In this document: positions 51,883-61,136 of the stretch, piece by piece
Numbering within the stretch: the first letter of the stretch is position 1
Layout: every line of letters starts with the position of its first letter
Origin: JAEUWI01 sp942492815
Lineage (GTDB): Bacteria; Hydrogenedentota; Hydrogenedentia; Hydrogenedentales; JAEUWI01
Reading direction: 5' to 3'
NCBI GenBank assembly: GCA_942492815.1
Contig: OW818658.1
Coordinates: 1,736,001-1,800,000 of the forward strand
Length of the DNA stretch: 64,000 bases
Made by a program: the position numbers and the translations under genes
Notes under the pieces: generated by a model
The model's database searches: none
Told to the model about the DNA's origin: nothing
The model's input: only the letters and a program-made list of their open reading frames with translations

Positions 51883-53049
51883 GTGAAAAAGTACAAGGCG
51901 ATACTCGCGGCGGTTATCGTAGTTTGCGGCGTCCAAGCCGATGGAATTCCTTCCAATGTCACACCTGTGCCGGAAGCGAATCCGGTTGCGGAATTGGTGA
52001 TCCAAGTGACCATGCCCGACGGGTCGCCGGCCGTCGGCGTTCCCGTTCATGAATTCGCTTTGGAACGATACACGATTTACAACGAGGAACGGGCCTGGAC
52101 TGACGAAAAAGGCCTGTTCAAGGTGTCGTTTCAGCCGGGGCCACACCCGGACGCAACGCACCCGTTGGGCTATGGAGTATTTCGGTTTCTGCTCAAACCT
52201 GACGAATTTCGTTGGGAGCTTTCAGATGTTTATTGCTGGGCGGAGTTTGATCGTTCTCGCGACGTCTCCGGCTCCATTCAGAATGAGGGTGATCACCCGG
52301 ACTATCAGAAATGGTTCGAAGCGGACAATGACGGCAATTGGCCCAATCGCGACCCGGCGAGCAATTGGAGCTTCGGCAAAGGTGTGCCAGTGCGGCGTGG
52401 AGACACGCTTACGTGGAATGTCCAGCTTCAGCCGGGAAAGGATGTGGAAGTTTCGGCGATGGATCAGTTTGGCGAACCCATCGCCAACGCCCGTGTCCAG
52501 ATTGTGGTCGATCTGGGTGCCCACAGCCATACGGGTTTCGGTGCGGACATTACAATGCGCAATGTTCGGACCAATGCGAGTGGCAAATTTACGATGGAGC
52601 ACTGCGGCGACTTCTCGTACCAGTTCCACGTAAGCGGGCGAGGATGGTACTACAGGCCCAACGAATACTGCCTGCATCCCTATCTGGCCCAAAATCTTGC
52701 GCGCCAAGGCTTGGTGCTCCGTTATCAAAAGCCCGTGCGACATGACCTCACATTTGTCGTTGTCGGAAGCGACGGCAAGCCCATTCCGAATGTTGCCGTT
52801 CATGATGTATTGAGCTTCCCGTCGGGTGTACAGGGAGGTGGAGCGCTCGGCGCGATGGGTGAAGACGGGATGCTCCGATTCAACGATCTCATCCCCTTGG
52901 AACACTGCGTTTGGTTTGAGTTCAAAGCCCCCGGATTTGCGGATACAAGCTTCATGATGGATAAGTATGTTTCGGGCGAGGCCATTCGGGTAATCATGGT
53001 GCCCGCACAAGCTTCCGCTGAAGACCCTAAGTCGACTTTACCGAAATAG
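51883..53049 (+). CDS. Secreted protein with carboxypeptidase-regulatory-like (Ig-type) repeats
   Basis: A 388-residue protein starting with GTG after GGGGAAGG; signal peptide MKKYKAILAAVIVVCGVQAD. Three Ig-like segments of the CarboxypepD_reg type are visible: 'ELVIQVTMPDGSPAVGVPVH', 'DVEVSAMDQFGEPIANARVQ' and 'LTFVVVGSDGKPIPNVAVHD', each followed by 'T-D/N-x-x-G-x-F/M' (for example 'AWTDEKGLFKVSF', 'RTNASGKFTMEHCG'). No catalytic domain is seen, so a binding or structural surface role is likely. It is placed between rsgA and a duplicated rsgA end, so it probably arrived with, or was captured by, that rearrangement. Confidence 0.75.
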   Translation: MKKYKAILAAVIVVCGVQADGIPSNVTPVPEANPVAELVIQVTMPDGSPAVGVPVHEFALERYTIYNEERAWTDEKGLFKVSFQPGPHPDATHPLGYGVFRFLLKPDEFRWELSDVYCWAEFDRSRDVSGSIQNEGDHPDYQKWFEADNDGNWPNRDPASNWSFGKGVPVRRGDTLTWNVQLQPGKDVEVSAMDQFGEPIANARVQIVVDLGAHSHTGFGADITMRNVRTNASGKFTMEHCGDFSYQFHVSGRGWYYRPNEYCLHPYLAQNLARQGLVLRYQKPVRHDLTFVVVGSDGKPIPNVAVHDVLSFPSGVQGGGALGAMGEDGMLRFNDLIPLEHCVWFEFKAPGFADTSFMMDKYVSGEAIRVIMVPAQASAEDPKSTLPK

Positions 53050-53072
53050 CGAACTTGACTAACTGACCCGCT

Positions 53073-53363
53073 GGCGATGTGCGCATCATCGACCCGCCGG
53101 GAATCCGCGCGCTGGGCGTCTGGGGCGTGACCCCGCAGGAAGTGTCGTGGTTCTATCCCGACCTCGCCGCCGTCGGCATGCAATGCCGTTTCCGCGATTG
53201 CAACCACACCCACGAGCCCGACTGCGCTGTGGCCGCCGCCGTGAACGCCGGCGAACTCCTGCCGTGGCGTTATGAATCCTATCTCCGCATCCGCATGAGC
53301 ATGGAAGAAGAGCAGAACGGCCCCTTCGGCGACAAGTACAGCAGCAAGCCGTCCGATTACTAG
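53073..53363 (+). pseudogene. Duplicated C-terminus of rsgA
   Basis: About 95 residues nearly identical to the last 95 of RsgA, including 'GIRALGVWGVTPQEVSWFYP', 'CRFRDCNHTHEPDC' and the end 'FGDKYSSKPSDY'. The G3 motif is altered (D-P-P-G for D-T-P-G), and the GTPase P-loop and OB fold are absent, so it cannot be a functional GTPase. DNA similarity begins near 53050, at 'GAACTTGA', and then resumes at GGCGATGT. No ribosome binding site of its own is evident. Confidence 0.9.
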
Positions 53364-53606
53364 ATGGCGGAGTCGAATACGGCGAACTGCTGGATGAGAC
53401 AGGGATTTCAAGGCCGCATACCGGTGTTTTTCCTGAAATCCGGGCATCCTCACATGATTCTATCCGCTTCGCAACACGAATTGGTCAATTGTGTTCCAAT
53501 ACGGACCATTCTCTGTACTTTCTGTCCGAAAATACGACTATATAGACAGAAGTCAAGAGTGAGGCTTCGATAGTAGTCGGATTGGGTACTTCGGAGACAG
53601 CGCAAC

Positions 53607-53795
53607 ATGGCCGTATTTGAATTCTCCGCCAAGTCGGCGGACAGTCTGGAAGACAAGGCGCAAGGGACGATTATTGCCCGGGACAAGTTGGACGCCTTTG
53701 ACAAGTTGATGCGACTTCATTACACGAACATTAGGTTGAAGCCCGTTCGAGGGATTCAGGCCTTCTTCAAACAATGGAGCGCCGACGTAAACTGA
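53607..53795 (+). CDS. Small protein resembling the GspF/PilC N-terminus
   Basis: A 62-residue frame starting at ATG 53607 after GGAGAC. The sequence 'MAVFEFSAKSADSLEDKAQG', then 'TIIARDKLDAFDKLMRLHYT' and 'NIRLKPVRGIQAFFKQW', follows the opening strand-helix pattern of T2SS/pilus GspF/PilC proteins ('..YxAxxxxGxxxxGxIxAxxxxEAxxxLxxxG..P'). It stops where the first cytoplasmic F domain of those proteins would continue. Either a stand-alone regulator-like stub or a truncated remnant. No other secretion gene is near. Confidence 0.5.
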   Translation: MAVFEFSAKSADSLEDKAQGTIIARDKLDAFDKLMRLHYTNIRLKPVRGIQAFFKQWSADVN

Positions 53796-53900
53796 ACCTA
53801 CACGATTCAGACCGCTTTGGCGGCTGGGCCGGTAAAAATCTTCGCACACCACTGTAGGCTGAATCGCGGCACCCCGTGTCGCGCCGAGGCGCTACAGCGC

Positions 53901-53932
53901 AACACTCCCCGCTAAACCCCCGGGGAGTGTTT
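53901..53932. terminator. Rho-independent terminator
   Basis: Arms AACACTCCCCG and CCGGGGAGTGTT close a loop of about eight bases, followed by 'GTGATTTT' on the + strand. It could end the small GspF-like gene (+) and, being symmetrical, possibly the DUF1501 gene on the other strand. Confidence 0.7.
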
Positions 53933-54089
53933 GTGATTTTAGGGGGAGTTGGGAATGGGCGGTTGCTGAGCACCGCACGCTGAATCTTTGTGGGCCACAG
54001 GGACGGCAGCGACATCAGGGACAACAGGCAACAATCAATTTACAGGTCCCGAACACCCGAAAATCTTCTGTCCCGTGTACACTGAACCC

Positions 54090-55529
54090 TCAGGCCATCA
54101 GCTCGGGCCGGACCACGCCGTGTACGTCGGTCAGGCGGAAATCCCGGCCTTGATAGTGGTAGGTCAGCTTTTCATGGTTGAATCCCATTAGATGCATGAT
54201 GGTGGCCTGGAGATCGTGGATGTGGACCGGGTTTTCCGCGATGCGGTAGCCGAGTTCGTCCGTCTGGCCGATCTGCGCGCCCGCGTTGCAGCCGCCGCCC
54301 GCCATGAAGATGGTGAAGGCATGGGGGTGGTGATCGCGGCCCAGGAACTTTGAGCCGTCGCGCGCTTCGTTCATTGCCGTGCGCCCGAACTCTCCGGTCC
54401 AGATGACGAGGGTGTCTTCCAGCAGACCGCGTTGTTTCAAATCGCGGATAAGCGCGCCCGCCGCCTGGTCGGTCAGTTTGCACTTCTGCGGAAGGTACTC
54501 GACGATATCGTTTCCGGGGCCGGCACCGTGGGTGTCCCAGCCCCAGTCGAAGAGCTGTACGAAGCGCACGCCCTTCTCCACCAACCGCCGGGCCAGCAGG
54601 CAATTGTTGGCGAAAGAGGTTGTGCCCGGTTTGGTGCCGTACATTTCATGGATGTAATCTGGTTCCGCTCCAATGTCCATCACTTCCGGGACGGAAAGCT
54701 GCATGCGGTAGGCCAGTTCGAACTGGGAAATTCGCGTCTTCGTTTCCGGGTCCGCATCCTTCTCGAAGTGGAGTTCGTTCAGATCGTTCAGCGTGTCGAG
54801 GGAACGGCGACGGGTCTCCCGCGAGATGCCCTTCGGGTCGGAGACGTACAGTACGGGATCGCCGCTCGTGCGGCATTGCACGCCCTGGTGTATGGTGGGG
54901 AGGAAGCCGCTGCCCCACACGCTCTGGCCCGCGTCGGGCGTCTTGTCGCCGGAAACGAGCACCACGAAGCCGGGCAGGTTCTGATTCTCCGAACCGAGTC
55001 CGTAGGTGAGCCAGGAGCCCATGGACGGGCGGCCCGGCCGGGGTGCGCCGGTGTAGAGAAAGAGCTGGGCCGGGGCATGGTTGAACTGGTCGGTCTTCAT
55101 GGAGCGGACCATGCACAATTCGTCGGAGACGGTGGACAAGTGGGGCAGGAGTTCCGAAATCCAGGCACCGCTCTGGCCGTGTTGCGCGAATTTGTGGGGC
55201 GAGCCCAGCATGGTGGGGTGGCCCTTGATGAAGGCGAAGCGTTCGTTCGCCAGGAACTCATCGGGACACTTCTGGCCATTCAATTCAATGAGCTTGGGCT
55301 TGTAGTCGAAGAGGTCAAGCTGGGACGGCGAGCCGGCCATGTGGAGGCAGATGACGCGCTTGGCGCGCGGCGTGAACTGGGCACCGCGCGGGCCTTCCGG
55401 CGTAAGCACCGCGCTGGCGGGGTTCTGGCCCATAAGGCAGCTCAAGGCCGCCGCACCAATGCCCGCGCCGGCGCGCTCAAGGAAGTGGCGGCGGGTGAGG
55501 GCGTGCATGTGGTCCATGTAAGGATTCAT
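54090..55529 (-). CDS. DUF1501 family protein, Tat-exported (copy 2)
   Basis: A 479-residue paralogue of the protein at 40623-42092. Tat signal 'HALTRRHFLERAGAGIGAAA'. Family blocks: 'AKRVICLHMAGSPSQLDLFD', 'HKFAQHGQSGAWISELLPHL', 'ELCMVRSMKTDQFNHAPAQL', 'PSMGSWLTYGLGSENQNLPG', 'RRLVEKGVRFVQLFDWGWDT', 'LVIWTGEFGRTAMNEARDGS', 'DHHPHAFTIFMAGGGCNAGA'. Overall fold of the sulfatase/phosphatase type, without proven activity. It lies 34 bp downstream of the DUF1549/DUF1553 gene, a compact operon unlike the first pair. Confidence 0.94.
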   Translation of the reverse strand: MNPYMDHMHALTRRHFLERAGAGIGAAALSCLMGQNPASAVLTPEGPRGAQFTPRAKRVICLHMAGSPSQLDLFDYKPKLIELNGQKCPDEFLANERFAFIKGHPTMLGSPHKFAQHGQSGAWISELLPHLSTVSDELCMVRSMKTDQFNHAPAQLFLYTGAPRPGRPSMGSWLTYGLGSENQNLPGFVVLVSGDKTPDAGQSVWGSGFLPTIHQGVQCRTSGDPVLYVSDPKGISRETRRRSLDTLNDLNELHFEKDADPETKTRISQFELAYRMQLSVPEVMDIGAEPDYIHEMYGTKPGTTSFANNCLLARRLVEKGVRFVQLFDWGWDTHGAGPGNDIVEYLPQKCKLTDQAAGALIRDLKQRGLLEDTLVIWTGEFGRTAMNEARDGSKFLGRDHHPHAFTIFMAGGGCNAGAQIGQTDELGYRIAENPVHIHDLQATIMHLMGFNHEKLTYHYQGRDFRLTDVHGVVRPELMA

Positions 55530-55563
55530 AGGGCTTTTCTCTTTTTATTTTGGGCCGTCGCGG

Positions 55564-58512
55564 CTATCGTTTGGTCAACACTTCATCCAGATTCAACAAC
55601 ACATTGCTCACGAGGGTCCACGAGGCCAACTCCGCGTTGTCGGTGTTTCCAGTGGGCGGACCATTCGGAGTTGTGGTCATGGCCAATGCAATTTCGCTGC
55701 TGGCGGAGAACTGGGCCACACCATCATTATACAGGGCCTTGACCGATTCCACCTCGGCGGCCTCCGGCGGACGGGATGCGGCCAGGAGGTAGGCGTAGCG
55801 GATCCGGCTGTCCAGATCGGGCGCGGGCGCTTCGCGGAGCACGCGGCGGGCCATGGCCTGGGCCGCCTCGATATAGGCCGGGTCGTTCAACGTAACGAGC
55901 GCCTGCAGGGGCGTGTTCGTGCGAATGCGCCGAACGGTACAGACCTCGCGGGAGGGGGCATCGAAGGCGACCATGGAGGGGTAGGGCATGGTGCGCCGCC
56001 AGTAGGTGTAGAGGGCGCGACGATATTTGTCCTCGCCGGTGCTCTCCTTCCACGTGTCACCGCTGTAGACCACCTGCCAGATGCCTTCGGGTTGGGGCGG
56101 CATGACCGAGGGGCCGTGGAGCTTCGCGCTCAACAATCCCGCGGAGGCCAGGGCCTGATCGCGCACCATTTCGGCTTCCAGGCGGAAGCGGGGTCCCCGG
56201 GCGAGGAGCCGGTTGTAGGGATCCTTCTCCAGGCGGTCCTGGGTCACGGTGGGGGCTTGACGGTAGGTGGCCGAGGTGACAATCGTGCGGCAGAGGTTTT
56301 TCATGGACCAGCCCTGCTCCATGAAGTCGACGGCGAGCCAGTCGAGTAGGGCCTGGTTGGAGGGCAACTCCCCCTGGGTGCCGAAATCTTCGGCCGTCTC
56401 GACCAGGCCGACGCCGAAGAACTGGCTCCAGAAGCGGTTGACCAGCACACGGGCGGCGAGAGGGTTATTCTCGTCGACCAGCCATTTCGCCAGGCCCAGG
56501 CGATTGCGGGGGGCGTCATAGGGCATGGGGTGCAGGGCGGCTGGGGTGCCGGGTATTATTTCCTCACCGGGGCTCAGAAAGCTGCCCTTTTCAAACATCC
56601 GCGTTACGCGCTGGTCGGCGGGTGCGAGGTCGCGCAGCACGGGAATTTTTGGCACTGCCGTGTTCACGCGATCGAGCTCGGCCTTCATCTGGGCAATCTG
56701 TTCGCGGAACGTAGAAAGTTCTGGTGCGATATTCTCCCGGTAGTAGTTGAGCAGCTCCGCCGCCTGCTCCGGCGTGCGCTGTTCGACGGGCAGCTTCGCA
56801 AGGTTCACGATATTCTCGGGCAGTCCCTGGTAGGGGCTTTCATAGGAGAAGGCATACTCGCCGCCCGCGTTCACCACCTTCATCAGCAGCAGATTGTCAC
56901 CCGGTTGCAGGCTCAACTGGACCACGTCGGAACCCTGCGTGATGGCGCGGGCAATCTTGTTGCCGTGGACCAGCACGCCGTTCAGCCAGATCATGATGGC
57001 GTCGTTACTGCCGACCTTGATGGGATAGGGGAGGGCCGATTCACTGTGAATCGTGCGGCGCAGGTAGGTGATGGCCGGGCTGCCGCCCTCCAGTTTCTGG
57101 ATCGCGCCGTCGGCCCAGTCGGGGCGGGCCTGCCAGGCATGGCCCTCGGGCGCGACGAGATCTTTCGAGACGGGATCGAGGCCGCCGGTGGCGTCATAGG
57201 CGACGTCGAAATTCTCCTGGGGTATTGGGCCGAGGGATTCCCAGCCGGATACCACCGGCGCGCCGTTGCCTTCCGTCGCGAGTTTCTGTTCCCAGGCTTC
57301 CTGGCCCGCGGCGCGGGCGGGCAGGGCCGACTGGAACATCGCAGTCACCTGCTGGAGCCGCACATTCAGGAAGTCCAGTTCTTGCTGCTGCTCCGGGGTG
57401 GGCGCGGGCAGCACGGGGGACTCTTCCGGATAGAGGTCCGCGTCCTGGGTCTGGTTGAAGAAGGCGTAGAACTGGTAGAACTCTTTATTGGTGAGGGGGT
57501 CGTACTTATGGGTATGGCACTGGGCACAGGCCATCGTGAGGCCCATCCACGCCGACATGGTCGTGTCGACGCGGTCAATGATGGCCGCCGTCCGGAATTC
57601 CTCGTTGTCCGTGCCGCCCTCGTCGTTCGTCATCGTATTGCGGTGGAAGGCCGTGGCAAGCTGCTGCTCCATCGTCGGCGTGGGCAACATGTCGCCCGCG
57701 ATCTGCTCGATGGTGAACTGGTTGAAGGGCTTGTCCTGATTGAAGGCGTCGATGACCCAGTCGCGGTAACGCCACATGTCCCGGTGGCGGTCGGCTTCAT
57801 AGCCTTTGGTGTCCGCGTAGCGCGCGAGGTCGAGCCAGACCCGGGCCCAGCGTTCGCCATAGCGCGGCGAGGCCAGGAGTTTCTCCACGAGCTTCTCATA
57901 GGCCACGGGGCTCGTGTCGGCGGCGAAGGTTTCTACCTCCGCCGGGGTGGGCGGGAGGCCCGTCAGGTCGAGGTAGACCCGGCGGACCAGCGTATATTTG
58001 TCCGCTTCGGCGGTCGGCGCCAGTCCGGCATCGTCCAGCCCCTTTGCGATGAAAAAATCGATAGCGTTGCGGAGCCAGGCCTGCTGGGACGATGTGGGCA
58101 GGGGCGCCTTGGCGGGCTTCACGAAGGCCCAATGGGGTTCGTAGATTGCGCCTTCGGCGACCCACTGCTGCAACGTGGCGACGGTAGCCTCGTCCAGAGC
58201 GGGCCCCATCTGGATCGGGGGCATCCGGTCCTCTTCGTCGTGGGTCAGGATGCGTTTGAAGAACTCGCCCTGGCTGGCGTCACCGGGGATGATGGCCTTC
58301 AGGCCGGTCTTGAATTCCGCCGTCGCCCCTTCAAAGGTGTCGAGGCGCAGGCCACCCTGCCGGGCGGCGTCGTCCGGGCCATGGCATTTGAAGCACTTGC
58401 TGGAAAGGATGGGCCGGATGTCGCGACCATAGGACAGCGGCTCCGAAATGGCGGGAAGCGTCAGAGCGACCGCCACGGCACCGACAAGCGGAATTGAACG
58501 AAAACACAGCAT
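55564..58512 (-). CDS. DUF1549/DUF1553 planctomycete cytochrome c-type protein (copy 2)
   Basis: About 982 residues from ATG 58512, which has GAGGT 8 nt upstream; signal peptide 'MLCFRSIPLVGAVAVALTLP'. PSCyt1 haem motif: 'IRPILSSKCFKCHGPDDAAR' plus 'GEFFKRILTHDEEDRMPPIQ'. DUF1549: 'RRVYLDLTGLPPTPAEVETF', 'PRYGERWARVWLDLARYADT', 'GLTMACAQCHTHKYDPLTNK' with the second CxxCH. An Ig/dimerising-type beta insert ('SNDAIMIWLNGVLVHGNKIA') precedes DUF1553 ('LAARVLVNRFWSQFFGVGLV', 'FDAPSREVCTVRRIRTNTPL'). The family is typical of Planctomycetota and relatives. Upstream gene of the DUF1501 pair. Confidence 0.95.
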   Translation of the reverse strand: MLCFRSIPLVGAVAVALTLPAISEPLSYGRDIRPILSSKCFKCHGPDDAARQGGLRLDTFEGATAEFKTGLKAIIPGDASQGEFFKRILTHDEEDRMPPIQMGPALDEATVATLQQWVAEGAIYEPHWAFVKPAKAPLPTSSQQAWLRNAIDFFIAKGLDDAGLAPTAEADKYTLVRRVYLDLTGLPPTPAEVETFAADTSPVAYEKLVEKLLASPRYGERWARVWLDLARYADTKGYEADRHRDMWRYRDWVIDAFNQDKPFNQFTIEQIAGDMLPTPTMEQQLATAFHRNTMTNDEGGTDNEEFRTAAIIDRVDTTMSAWMGLTMACAQCHTHKYDPLTNKEFYQFYAFFNQTQDADLYPEESPVLPAPTPEQQQELDFLNVRLQQVTAMFQSALPARAAGQEAWEQKLATEGNGAPVVSGWESLGPIPQENFDVAYDATGGLDPVSKDLVAPEGHAWQARPDWADGAIQKLEGGSPAITYLRRTIHSESALPYPIKVGSNDAIMIWLNGVLVHGNKIARAITQGSDVVQLSLQPGDNLLLMKVVNAGGEYAFSYESPYQGLPENIVNLAKLPVEQRTPEQAAELLNYYRENIAPELSTFREQIAQMKAELDRVNTAVPKIPVLRDLAPADQRVTRMFEKGSFLSPGEEIIPGTPAALHPMPYDAPRNRLGLAKWLVDENNPLAARVLVNRFWSQFFGVGLVETAEDFGTQGELPSNQALLDWLAVDFMEQGWSMKNLCRTIVTSATYRQAPTVTQDRLEKDPYNRLLARGPRFRLEAEMVRDQALASAGLLSAKLHGPSVMPPQPEGIWQVVYSGDTWKESTGEDKYRRALYTYWRRTMPYPSMVAFDAPSREVCTVRRIRTNTPLQALVTLNDPAYIEAAQAMARRVLREAPAPDLDSRIRYAYLLAASRPPEAAEVESVKALYNDGVAQFSASSEIALAMTTTPNGPPTGNTDNAELASWTLVSNVLLNLDEVLTKR

Positions 58513-58627
58513 AAAATCATACCTCATGGATAGGGGGGCGCGGCCCGCGCATTCCCCGAAATCAGAGTACAACATGCATTACATGAAAGCAACATAAGCC
58601 CGCTGACTTCCGCGGACGATACGCCTA

Positions 58628-59497
58628 TCACCCGATTCGGTGCTGGGCGGCGATCCATTTTTCCAGTAGGTGGGTGAACAGGTCTCTGCTCCACAGGTCG
58701 AGCGAGGGCAGTTCGCTGGCGGGTAGAAAGCGTTCAACGTCTTTTACTGCCTTTTCGCAGTCGAGCCGCGCGATGACCTCGCCGAGTTCCTTTGCGATCC
58801 AATCGATGTTGACCGTTTCCCCTTTGGACTTCCATGGGCCTACTTGTTCCAGTGCAGCGGAGAGGAACGGGTAATTGACCGGCGTTCCGCGGCCTGTATA
58901 CCAGAGGAAGTCGAACCAGTCGCGCCCTTTGATATATTCCCTGCACAGCAACGCGTGCAGCTTGCCTGCGAAGAGGGTCGGCTCGTCCTGAATGGAGACG
59001 GCGGAGAGGAACGGAAAGTCCAGGTACGCCAGCGCCACGCCACTGGCCGCCGGTGGGTTGGTGTCAATCTCAAGCTTGATCCGAATTTTCGCGAGCGGGC
59101 CCCTCCGAAACGCGAATTGAAGTTCCAGGACCTTGCCGAGTGAGTCATCCTTGAGGAACGCTTTTTTTACGTCCGCATCGGCACTGCTCCGGTCGACAAT
59201 TTCGATCTGGTATCCGTAGGCGCGTAGTTCCTGCTCGACGCGGGCCAGGTGATCGCCCCATTGAAAGGTGGGATCGGGCTCGCGAAGGATAAAGTCCAGA
59301 TCCTCGGAAAACCGGTTCAGGCCATGGAAGATGCGCAGGCAGGTCCCGCCCTGGAAGAGTGCGTTCGTGAAGAAGTTACCGCGGCCGAGCGCCGCGAGTA
59401 CGACCTCCTGCGTAATCTCCCGCAGCGCCTGATCCTCTTCGTCTTCCGAACGGTATTTGCGCGCGTCGAGTCGTTGTTGAATGGCCTGTACGCTCAC
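58628..59497 (-). CDS. AbiEii/AbiGii-type nucleotidyltransferase toxin
   Basis: A 289-residue type IV toxin-antitoxin toxin, starting with GTG that overlaps the antitoxin stop by four bases. The nucleotidyltransferase core is 'FFTNALFQGGTCLRIFHGLN' followed by 'RFSEDLDFIL' (Asp pair), then 'KIRIKLEIDTNPPAASGVAL' (third Asp region), 'IQDEPTLFAGKLHALLCREY' and 'KGRDWFDFLWYTGRGTPVNY'. AbiEii toxins transfer nucleotides to tRNA or other targets and block phage growth when freed. Catalytic positions look intact. Confidence 0.92.
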   Translation of the reverse strand: MSVQAIQQRLDARKYRSEDEEDQALREITQEVVLAALGRGNFFTNALFQGGTCLRIFHGLNRFSEDLDFILREPDPTFQWGDHLARVEQELRAYGYQIEIVDRSSADADVKKAFLKDDSLGKVLELQFAFRRGPLAKIRIKLEIDTNPPAASGVALAYLDFPFLSAVSIQDEPTLFAGKLHALLCREYIKGRDWFDFLWYTGRGTPVNYPFLSAALEQVGPWKSKGETVNIDWIAKELGEVIARLDCEKAVKDVERFLPASELPSLDLWSRDLFTHLLEKWIAAQHRIG

Positions 59498-60129
59498 GCC
59501 GATAGCTCCCGTAGCCAGGACCGGAGGAAAGCCCGGACTCGCTTGTTGGTGTAGTTTTCCTCAAGTTCCACCAGATCTCCGGGCGCTACGGCGAGCAAGT
59601 CTTCCATTTCTACGCGGAGACTACCCGAGGCGCCCACGATGGTGTCCCACGGTGGATCATGAAGGTAAACGTAGTCCGCAAGGGCCTTGGCGGGCGTTGC
59701 AATAAACGCCACATTGCCGCTCTCGTCGACATCGCGCGCGACGCCCACATAGAATACCTTTTGCGGCACGTGCTTGTAATCGAAGCGTCCCAATGGCGTC
59801 TTGAATACCTTTGCCTTTCCAAAGCTGGCGCAGGTGCAGGTGTAGACCGCCTCGGGAATCCAGCCGTGATAGCTCAGGGCTGACTCGAAACTGATATAGC
59901 TCGGGCCGTAGATCTGTTGTGCGAGGGCATGGATACGCAGTGGCCGCTTCTGATAGGGTCGAGGAAGGCAGTAGAGCCCCCGTCGGATGCCAAGAATCTC
60001 CCCATTGGCCAGCGCCCGCTTGACGAGGCCGTGGCGACGGTTTGGGGATCCAGATAGTACGGTCGCCACGTCCGATTGGGTGAATACGGTGGCACCGCGC
60101 CGTAGAAAATAGTCGGTTACAGTGTTCAT
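59494..60129 (-). CDS. AbiEi-type antitoxin
   Basis: A 211-residue antitoxin with a winged HTH at the N-terminus ('VFTQSDVATVLSGSPNRRHG', 'LVKRALANGEILGIRRGLYC') and a C-terminal antitoxin domain ('IYGPSYISFESALSYHGWIP', 'TPLGRFDYKHVPQKVFYVGV', 'FIATPAKALADYVYLHDPPW'). AbiEi both neutralises the toxin and represses the operon by binding inverted repeats in the promoter. Here a perfect inverted repeat lies 13 bp upstream of the ATG. Four-base overlap with the toxin gene. Confidence 0.92.
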   Translation of the reverse strand: MNTVTDYFLRRGATVFTQSDVATVLSGSPNRRHGLVKRALANGEILGIRRGLYCLPRPYQKRPLRIHALAQQIYGPSYISFESALSYHGWIPEAVYTCTCASFGKAKVFKTPLGRFDYKHVPQKVFYVGVARDVDESGNVAFIATPAKALADYVYLHDPPWDTIVGASGSLRVEMEDLLAVAPGDLVELEENYTNKRVRAFLRSWLRELSA

Positions 60130-60141
60130 GCCACTATTTTA

Positions 60142-60172
60142 CCAGAAACTGTCAAAAAATGACAGTTTCTGG
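60142..60172. promoter_or_regulatory. Inverted repeat, probable AbiEi operator
   Basis: Arms CCAGAAACTGTCA (60142-60154) and TGACAGTTTCTGG (60160-60172) are exact reverse complements, separated by AAAAA. On the minus strand a -10-like TAAAAT (60140-60135) directly follows, so protein bound here would cover the promoter. AbiEi is known to autoregulate by such repeats. Confidence 0.8.
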
Positions 60173-60396
60173 AAAGTTAATTGCGATCGCCGGTCCGGCT
60201 TTCTAGTGCGGCGGTAGGCCCGGCCGGGGATTTGCAAAAATTGCGCAGGGGCGGCAGAAAAGGGCGGAACCGCGAATGAACGCGAATTCCCGACGGGCCC
60301 ATGGCATTCATCGTAAGGCGAATAGACTGGCGGCCAACGGGTATTATGGGGCCATACAACCTGCGGCGGTAGCAAACGAGGAAGGATGACGTTAGC

Positions 60397-60879
60397 ATGC
60401 ACTATCTCATCAGGGAAGAATTCTGGGCGCTCGGTGATGATTTCAATATTCTGGACGAAGAACAGCAACCGGTCTTTCACATCGACGGCGCGGCTTTTTC
60501 GTGGGGTGACAAGCTTTCATTTCAGGACATGCGCGGTAACGAATTGGCGTGCATAGACCAGAAACTCCTTTCCTTTATGCCACGGTACGGCATCTATCGG
60601 AACGGCCAGCTCTTCGCCGAAGTAGCGAAGGAGTTTACCTGGTTCCACAAGGAGTTTACGCTGGACGTTCCGGGTCCGAACGACTACACCATCGAAGGCA
60701 GTTTCTGGGACCATGAATACGTGTTTATTCGCGGGGGTCGAAACGTCGCGATTGTCACGCGCCGTCTATTTTCGTTAACCCACACGTACAGCGTTGAAAT
60801 CCTGGAGGGCGAAGACGCCGTTTCGATCCTGGCAACGTGTATCGTGATTGACCAGGTGTTGCACGATGAGAAAAAGTGA
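60397..60879 (+). CDS. LURP-one-related (scramblase-like fold) protein
   Basis: A 160-residue protein of the LURP-one/YxjI beta-barrel family, with a long Shine-Dalgarno (AGGAAGGA). Matches the family pattern 'YLIREEFWALGDDFNILDEE', 'PVFHIDGAAFSWGDKLSFQD', 'ELACIDQKLLSFMPRYGIY' and 'DYTIEGSFWDHEYVFIRGGR'. It ends 'YSVEILEGEDAVSILATCIV'-'IDQVLHD'. The fold resembles phospholipid scramblase and tubby; roles in bacteria are unclear. It lies between AbiE and the SUFU/Imm26 genes and might be part of the same conflict-related neighbourhood, though it is also a common free-standing gene. Confidence 0.85.
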   Translation: MHYLIREEFWALGDDFNILDEEQQPVFHIDGAAFSWGDKLSFQDMRGNELACIDQKLLSFMPRYGIYRNGQLFAEVAKEFTWFHKEFTLDVPGPNDYTIEGSFWDHEYVFIRGGRNVAIVTRRLFSLTHTYSVEILEGEDAVSILATCIVIDQVLHDEKK

Positions 60880-61136
60880 TGGGGCGGTGGCTCTGGTCGC
60901 TGTAAATTGAGTTACCTTGCTGCCTGACTTCCCCGTGCCCTGTATGAAAAATCCGGGGTTCAGCCCGGTTAATGTGTCGCGCGCTCTGCCACGCTCTCGT
61001 TGACGAAGCGACCCATTCGCCCTATACTGTGACGGAAGCAGAGCACGGGTGTTACCCACAAGAATGAATTGATGGATTTCGTGTCCTTTGGTTTTTGAGG
61101 TATAGCGATGCTTGGTTTGTCCAGTGAAAAGTCTCC

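Noticed and set aside
56530..58497. 655-residue open frame on the + strand
   Set aside because: Antisense to the second DUF1549/DUF1553 gene, same biased composition.
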